Below, piece after piece: positions 6,095 to 9,596 of a DNA stretch of 9,596 nucleotides. The notes below the pieces were generated by a model. The model was given only the letters and a program-made list of their open reading frames with translations, searched no databases and had not been told where the DNA came from. Position numbers and translations under genes: made by a program. The stretch lies in NCBI GenBank assembly GCA_964392085.1, contig CAYMOV010000091.1:1-9596 (forward strand), given 5' to 3'. The DNA is from CAYMOV01 sp964392085. GTDB taxonomy: Bacteria; Oederibacteriota; Muellerivitia; Muellerivitales; Muellerivitaceae. Position 1 is the stretch's first letter, and each line of letters opens with the position of its first letter.

Positions 6095-7026
6095 ATGAAA
6101 AGGACGATCCAAGCCTTGACGTTGGCGGCGGCTTTGGCCGCCGTCGGGAACCCGGCGGCCGCTGCGGTTTCGGTGGGCCTGTCGGTGGGGGATGGGGGCA
6201 ACCATTTCGACGTCGCCGTGGGCGACTATTACCAAGTGCCGCCCGCGCGCGTGGAGGTGATCCGGCAGAGGAACATCCCGGAGGAGGAGATGCCGGTGGT
6301 GTTCTTCATCGCCCGTCAGGCCCATGTGGCGCCCGAGGACGTGGTGGCTCTCCGTTCGCGGCACATGCCCTGGAGGGACGTGGCCCGTCATTACGGCATC
6401 GGCGCGGACGCGTTTTACGTCGAGACCACCCGCGCGGATGGGCCCTACGGCCGCTTCCGCCGTTACCGCAGGGACCAATGGCGCCGAGTCCGGCTGGAGG
6501 ACGCGGACATCGTCAATTTCGTGAACCTGCGGTTCCTCTCGGAGCACTACCACTGCACACCCGACCAGATCGTGCAATGGCGCGCCGGCGGGCGCCGGTT
6601 CTCCGACATGGACCGGGACCTCTACCGGCCGGCCAACCGGCCCCTGATGCGGAACGTGGCCGATCAGGATCGGAGGGACGCCCGACAGGACCGCCGCNNN
6701 NNNNNNNNNNNNNNNNNNNNNNNNNNNNNNNNNNNNNNNNNNNNNNNNNNNNNNNNNNNNNNNNNNNNNNNNNNNNNNNNNNNNNNNNNNNNNNNNNCCT
6801 GATGCGGAACGTGGCCGATCAGGATCGGAGGGACGCCCGACAGGACCGCCGCATCGACCGCCGCGACGACCGGAAGGATGTCCGGAAGGACGACCGCCGG
6901 GACCGTCAGGACGGGGATGGAAAGGACGGCGGTTGGAAGAAGGATGACCGCCGTGACCAGCGCGATGGGGACCAACAGGACCGCGGCTGGAAGAAGGACG
7001 ACCACCGGGACGATGACAACCGGTAG
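6095..7026 (+). CDS. Secreted helical-repeat protein with Arg/Lys/Asp tail, second tandem paralog (split by assembly gap)
   Basis: This paralog of the preceding gene is unknown in function. The signal peptide is MKRTIQALTLAAALAAVGNP-AAA. Residues 27-120 align to the first copy without gaps (VSVGLSVGDGGNHFDVAVGD, RQRNIP, FYV, RADGPYGR). It then lacks four residues of the linker. The internal duplication is kept: EDVVALRSRHMPWRDV (81-96) and DQIVQWRAGGRRFSDM (157-172). Residue 201 ends at 6697, where 100 N begin; the frame resumes after the gap in another phase. The 55 bp before the N run are repeated exactly after it, and joining 6697 to 6853 restores one open frame of 258 residues ending at TAG 7024-7026. 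The tail is longer than in copy one. It holds mixed-charge segments and an 18-residue tandem repeat centred on GWKKDD. GGGGAGGA ends 8 nt before the ATG. Its own promoter and terminator flank it. Confidence 0.82.
6643..6697 (+). repeat. 55-bp contig-end duplicate, left copy
   Basis: This 55-bp segment, ending at the first N, is identical to 6798-6852, which begins at the first base after the N run. It encodes LMRNVADQDRRDARQDRR. See the right copy and the gap. Confidence 0.9.
6698..6797. other. Assembly gap of exactly 100 N
   Basis: One hundred N is a common placeholder for a scaffold gap of unknown size. Identical 55-bp ends on both sides are what a de Bruijn-graph assembler with k = 55 leaves when two contigs that share a node are joined by read pairs but not merged. 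The true gap is then probably zero. Confidence 0.9.
6798..6852 (+). repeat. 55-bp contig-end duplicate, right copy
   Basis: Exact copy of 6643-6697, directly after the N run. Removing one copy plus the N run (155 positions) restores the reading frame of the second paralog. Confidence 0.9.
6910..7017 (+). repeat. 54-nt tandem repeat in the tail of the second paralog
   Basis: Two in-frame 54-nt units (6910-6963 and 6964-7017) encode DGDGKDGGWKKDDRRDQR and DGDQQDRGWKKDDHRDDD. They share DGD, GWKKDD and RD at the same places. The first paralog ends before this element. Confidence 0.8.
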
Positions 7027-7036
7027 GCGAGGTTTC

Positions 7037-7077
7037 AAGGCCGGGCCCCCCAAAGGGCCCGGCTTTTCTATTTATCC
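7037..7077 (+). terminator. Intrinsic terminator of the second tandem paralog
   Basis: AAGGCCGGGCCC (7037-7048) pairs with GGGCCCGGCTTT (7055-7066) with one G-T pair and a 6-nt loop, followed by TCTATTTAT. It begins 11 nt after the stop codon. Confidence 0.87.
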
Positions 7078-7132
7078 CCCGATTCAGGTATCCTGCTGGT
7101 CCATAAGCCGTGAACAGATTTCCGGGTGACCC

Positions 7133-7795
7133 TTGATCCAAGCCGCGATCTTCGACATGGACGGCCTTCTCATCGACTCCGAGCCCCTCTGGGTGGAGGC
7201 GGAGATGCGCGTGTTCGGGACCCTGGGGGTGGAGCTGACGCCGGAAATGTGCGCCGAGACCAAGGGGATGCGCCAGAACGAGGTGGTCCTGTATTGGCTC
7301 AAACGCCGGCCCTGGAAGGGCCCCTCCCCGGACCGGGTGGAGAAGGACGTGGTGGCCGAAGTGGCCCGGTTGTTCCGCCTGAAGGGGAAGGCGCTGCCCT
7401 GCGCCGTCCAGGCCGTCGAGACGGCCAAGACCCGGTGCAAAACGGTGGGGCTCGCTTCCTCCTCCCCGATGTTCCTCATTGAGGAGGCCCTCGCCTCCTT
7501 GGGGATCCGGGACAGGTTCGACGTCATCCATTCCGCCGAGCGGGAAGCCTTCGGAAAGCCCCACCCCGCCGTCTACCTCTCCACCGCCGCGAAACTGGGG
7601 GTGGACCCCACGGATTGCCTGGCCTTCGAGGATTCGGTGAGTGGGGTCCTCGCCGCCAAGGCCGCGCGGATCGCCTGCTGGGCGGTCCCGGCCGCCGCCG
7701 AGCGGAAAGACAAGCGCTTCGGGATCGCCGATGGGATATTGGAATCCCTTGAGCGGGCGGACGGGGCCTTTTGGGACCGGCGGGCGAAACCATGA
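7133..7795 (+). CDS. HAD-superfamily sugar-phosphate phosphatase, HxpB/YniC-like
   Basis: A 220-residue cytosolic HAD phosphatase with a helical cap (beta-phosphoglucomutase-like subgroup). It resembles E. coli HxpB (YniC), a hexitol-phosphate and 2-deoxyglucose-6-phosphate phosphatase, over the full length. Motif I is FDMDGLLIDSEPLW with nucleophile Asp8 and Asp10. Motif II is GLASSSP (Ser109 or 110), motif III is Lys142 in GKPHPAVYL, and motif IV is FEDSVSG (Glu166, Asp167). The cap has PWKGPS as in YniC. The TTG at 7133 must be the start: an in-frame TGA stands at 7127-7129, and the next Met lies inside motif I. GGGTGA just upstream is a modest ribosome site. The stop overlaps the ATG of the next gene as ATGA, so the two are probably translationally coupled. 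The family is promiscuous, so the substrate is uncertain. Confidence 0.9.
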   Translation: MIQAAIFDMDGLLIDSEPLWVEAEMRVFGTLGVELTPEMCAETKGMRQNEVVLYWLKRRPWKGPSPDRVEKDVVAEVARLFRLKGKALPCAVQAVETAKTRCKTVGLASSSPMFLIEEALASLGIRDRFDVIHSAEREAFGKPHPAVYLSTAAKLGVDPTDCLAFEDSVSGVLAAKAARIACWAVPAAAERKDKRFGIADGILESLERADGAFWDRRAKP

Positions 7796-8376
7796 GGGAT
7801 GACCTGAACGCCTACCGCGACCCGCTGGTCTTCACCTCCGAACAGGTGCGGGAAGCCGTGGGCCGCTTGGCGAAAGCCGTGGCGGCCTGGGCGGGAAAGT
7901 CAGGTTCCCTCAACGTGGTGTCGGTGTTGGAGGGGGCCAAGCCCCTGACGGCCGGGCTCCAAAAACGCCTGAGGCCCGGGCTCGAGTGCTCCATCCGCGA
8001 GGTGAAGGTAAAGGCGACGATGGGAACCACCTTGTCCCTGGCGCGGAAAGTGACCAACCCGGGTTGGGACCCGGCGGTTTACCGGGGCGCGAGGGTGCTG
8101 GTGGTGGACGACCTGTTGGACTCGGGGGAGACGATCTCGTTCCTCAAGACCGGGCTCTTGGGCGCCGGGGCCGCCGAAGTGAAGGCGGCGGTGTTGGTCC
8201 GAAAATTCAAGGACTCGCCCGGCCTGGCCGATTTCGTGGGGATTGAGATGGGCCTAGACCGCGCAACCCTGGCGAAGCGTGGCCTCAAGGATATGTGGCT
8301 TTATGGCTACGGCATGGACCTGGACGGCCAGAACCGGGAGCTGACGGAGATACGGGCGAAAGAGATACCGCTCTAA
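7792..8376 (+). CDS. HPRT-like phosphoribosyltransferase
   Basis: A 194-residue type I phosphoribosyltransferase, most like hypoxanthine phosphoribosyltransferase of purine salvage (base plus PRPP gives nucleotide plus pyrophosphate). The PRPP signature VLVVDDLLDSGET (102-114) fits the family pattern fully. VVSVLEGAKPLTAGL (42-56) matches the VLKGG motif region, VKVKATMG (71-78) the flexible loop region, and DMWLYGYGMDLDGQNREL (167-184) the GYGxD C-terminus of HPRT. The basic residue that contacts the purine is probably Lys137 or Lys139, but I cannot align that part with certainty. The ATG at 7792 overlaps the phosphatase stop by 4 nt and is preferred over a TTG at 7771 inside the upstream gene. 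No strong ribosome site is seen, in keeping with coupling. Another purine or pyrimidine base is possible. Confidence 0.85.
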   Translation: MRDDLNAYRDPLVFTSEQVREAVGRLAKAVAAWAGKSGSLNVVSVLEGAKPLTAGLQKRLRPGLECSIREVKVKATMGTTLSLARKVTNPGWDPAVYRGARVLVVDDLLDSGETISFLKTGLLGAGAAEVKAAVLVRKFKDSPGLADFVGIEMGLDRATLAKRGLKDMWLYGYGMDLDGQNRELTEIRAKEIPL

Positions 8377-8380
8377 AAAG

Positions 8381-8409
8381 GCGGATGGCGTTTAGCGGAT
8401 GGCGGATTG
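8381..8409 (+). repeat. Short GCGGATGGCG repeats downstream of the phosphoribosyltransferase gene
   Basis: GCGGATGGCG occurs at 8381-8390 and 8395-8404, followed by a further GGATTG. The unit is GCGGAT/GGCG-based with a 14-nt period and starts 5 nt after the stop codon. No terminator-like hairpin was seen in the gap. Confidence 0.5.
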
Positions 8410-8434
8410 CCAAGCTCCTTGGACAACCCTACGG

Positions 8435-8440
8435 TAAGAT
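8435..8440 (+). promoter_or_regulatory. Possible -10 box of the membrane-protein gene
   Basis: TAAGAT, 15 nt before the ATG at 8456. No convincing -35 is present at the usual distance; TTGCCA at 8407-8412 is 22 nt upstream, too far, though it is 17 nt from TACGGT at 8430-8435. Confidence 0.25.
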
Positions 8441-8455
8441 GTTTGCGGGTTAAGA

Positions 8456-9445
8456 ATGAAGTCATCCCATTATGAGGAGCTTCCCGTGGCAGAATCTCCC
8501 GCCTCCACACCTTCCTCCCGGACGCCTCTCAAGGTCTTCGGCGTCCTCGGGATCCTGTTGGGCGTCCTAAGCCTGGGGTTCGCCGCCCTCCTCCTCGTGA
8601 TGGCGTTCTATACCCAAAACCTCCCGAATGGGCAGGCGCTCCCGATCAAAAGCCAGGTGCCGGGGGTGCTTGTTTTCACCCTCGCGGGTTTCCTTTTCGC
8701 GGCGTTGGGTTGGGGCACCTTCATGGCGCGCCGCTGGGCCCGGACATTGTCGGTCATCGTGGGATGGAGCTGGCTGACGGTCGGGGTGATCTCCCTTGGG
8801 GTCCTCGCCTTCATGGTGCCGCGGATGTTGAACCCGCCGGGCGGCTCCCCCCTGGGCCCGGGCGGCCGGATCGCCGTGGTGGCCTTCACCTTCCTGCTGA
8901 TGGGCTTCATCTATGTGGTGCTTCCGGTGGTCGGGTTGGTTTTTTACCACCTCCCCAAGACCAAGCGGGCCTTTGAAACCCTGAGTCCCGGGCAGGATTG
9001 GACCGACCGTTGCCCGCCGAGCGTCCTGGCGGTCGCGCTTTGTTATGGGGTGGGGGGGGTCTTCCTCCTTTTAACGATGCCGTTCATCAACTTCGGCTGG
9101 GCGTTCTTCGGCCGGATGCTGTTGGGTTGGCAGGGCCTGTTGGTCCTGGTGGTCCACTTGCCGATCCTGGCTTACCTCGCCTGGGGCACCTACCACCTGC
9201 GTTGGAGGGCCTGGATTTTCTCGGTGGTCGCCAACGTCCTTTGGACGATCTCGGTGGTCTGGACCTTCTGGGGCATCGACCTGCCGGAGATGGACCGCCA
9301 GATGGGGTTCTCGGAGGAGGTCATCGCCCAGGTGGCCCGCAACCCCATGATTTCGGGCCCGACCTTGGCGGTCCTCACGGGTTTCGTCTGCGTCCTCTGG
9401 CTGGGCTACCTCCTTTGGATAGGAAAGCACTTCAAGCGGGACTGA
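8456..9445 (+). CDS. Polytopic membrane protein of unknown function, about eight helices
   Basis: A 329-residue inner-membrane protein that I do not recognise. Hydrophobic segments lie near residues 27-51, 69-91, 95-121, 138-165, 188-209, 219-246, 250-273 and 302-324. The second and third are joined by a short basic turn (MARRWAR), which marks a cytoplasmic loop, and the C-terminus is basic (GKHFKRD). The first 25 residues are Ser/Pro/Thr-rich and probably disordered. Longer soluble loops are at 166-187 (LPKTKRAFETLSPGQDWTDR) and 274-300 (IDLPEMDRQMGFSEEVIAQV). No catalytic motif is evident. Start choice: ATG at 8456 has no ribosome site, while an in-frame GTG at 8486 has GAGGAG 6 nt before it, giving a protein of 319 residues; I kept the ATG but the GTG is a serious alternative. 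Confidence 0.75.
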   Translation: MKSSHYEELPVAESPASTPSSRTPLKVFGVLGILLGVLSLGFAALLLVMAFYTQNLPNGQALPIKSQVPGVLVFTLAGFLFAALGWGTFMARRWARTLSVIVGWSWLTVGVISLGVLAFMVPRMLNPPGGSPLGPGGRIAVVAFTFLLMGFIYVVLPVVGLVFYHLPKTKRAFETLSPGQDWTDRCPPSVLAVALCYGVGGVFLLLTMPFINFGWAFFGRMLLGWQGLLVLVVHLPILAYLAWGTYHLRWRAWIFSVVANVLWTISVVWTFWGIDLPEMDRQMGFSEEVIAQVARNPMISGPTLAVLTGFVCVLWLGYLLWIGKHFKRD

Positions 9446-9468
9446 TCGGTCCCCGGCCCTTCGCCTGA

Positions 9469-9474
9469 TACAAT
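9469..9474 (+). promoter_or_regulatory. -10 box of the terminal gene
   Basis: TACAAT ends 6 nt before the ATG at 9481. A start site 7 nt past the box would fall on the A of the ATG, so the mRNA would be leaderless. No -35 resembling TTGACA is seen 16-18 nt upstream. Confidence 0.45.
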
Positions 9475-9480
9475 AGACCC

Positions 9481-9596
9481 ATGCCCAGGCCCCGCCCCCC
9501 GAAGTTCGACCTCGACGCCCTGAGCGACGAACAGCTCCTGAACACCCGGTTCCGGGACCTGCCCATCGCCATCGAGGGCACCTACCTGGAGGGCTG
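9481..9596 (+). CDS. Probable zinc-binding metallopeptidase-like protein, 5' fragment
   Basis: Only 38 codons lie inside the window. They start at ATG 9481 with MPRPRPPKF, then DLDALSDEQLLNTRFRD, then LPIAIEGTYLEG, and run off the edge. The pattern of a D-E-x-L-L-x-x-R segment followed by DLxxxIEGTxLE matches what I recall as the N-terminus of the putative zinc-binding metallopeptidases, bacterial proteins with an SprT-like zinc site further on. The catalytic part is outside the window, so the family call rests on this short motif only. There is no ribosome site, and TACAAT stands 6 nt upstream, so translation is probably leaderless. There is no signal peptide, which suggests a cytosolic protein. 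Confidence 0.5.
   Translation, partial: MPRPRPPKFDLDALSDEQLLNTRFRDLPIAIEGTYLEG

Noticed and set aside
5983..7026. Single 347-residue plus-strand gene running through the gap from 5983
   Set aside because: Before the gap this frame is out of phase with the signal peptide and paralog alignment starting at 6095; only its part after the gap is real coding sequence.
6798..7026. A separate small gene after the gap
   Set aside because: It has no start with a ribosome site and continues the tail of the second paralog once the 55-bp duplicate is collapsed.
6643..7026. CRISPR-like or satellite array from the repeated 55 bp and GAC/CGC-rich units
   Set aside because: There are only two exact copies placed at a scaffold gap, and the rest are in-frame codon repeats of a charged tail without regular spacers.
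5171..7564. 797-codon minus-strand open frame across both tandem paralogs and the phosphatase
   Set aside because: It crosses the N run, two plus-strand terminators and three genes with clear signal peptides or motifs. It is the antisense shadow of Arg/Asp-rich repeats.
8381..8409. Attachment site or transposon end from the GCGGATGGCG repeats
   Set aside because: No inverted partner, no transposase or integrase nearby, and only two short copies.

Overview
The window reads as GC-rich (roughly two-thirds GC by eye) chromosomal DNA of a diderm (Gram-negative-type) bacterium. Six of the nine genes encode exported proteins: a secreted glycosidase, two lipoproteins, a Spy/CpxP-like periplasmic protein and two paralogous secreted proteins of unknown function. 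I cannot name the phylum from the sequence. Nothing looks like a phage, transposon or CRISPR locus. The 100-N gap at 6698-6797, flanked by identical 55-bp ends, points to a draft assembly and probably a metagenome.

Layout. 1-2786 (+): family GH31 glycosidase with an inserted PA14 domain, best read as an alpha-xylosidase; its start codon is cut by the window edge. 2900-3523 and 3639-4202 (+): two cysteine-rich lipoproteins, paralogous to each other, with a PrcB_C-like core. 4203-4336: inverted repeats and an intrinsic terminator between convergent genes. 4337-4900 (-): Spy/CpxP-like protein with two LTxxQ motifs. 5144-5818 and 6095-7026 (+): tandem secreted paralogs with an internally duplicated helical motif and an Arg/Lys/Asp-rich tail; the assembly gap splits the second. 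7133-8376 (+): a HxpB/YniC-like HAD phosphatase and an HPRT-like phosphoribosyltransferase that overlap by 4 nt. 8456-9445 (+): a membrane protein with about eight helices. 9481-end (+): the first 38 codons of a probable zinc-binding metallopeptidase, apparently leaderless.

The most interesting signal is a shared promoter-like motif, ACTTT-N13-CGTCC, at the same spacing upstream of three genes: the Spy-like gene on the minus strand (4940-4967) and both tandem paralogs (5083-5110 and 6031-6058). It lies 33-39 nt before each start codon and has the AAC/CGTC layout typical of ECF sigma-factor promoters. I infer an envelope-stress regulon linking a Spy-like chaperone to an undescribed family of periplasmic repeat proteins. 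The assembly gap is probably an artefact: collapsing the duplicated 55 bp restores one open frame of 258 codons for the second paralog.
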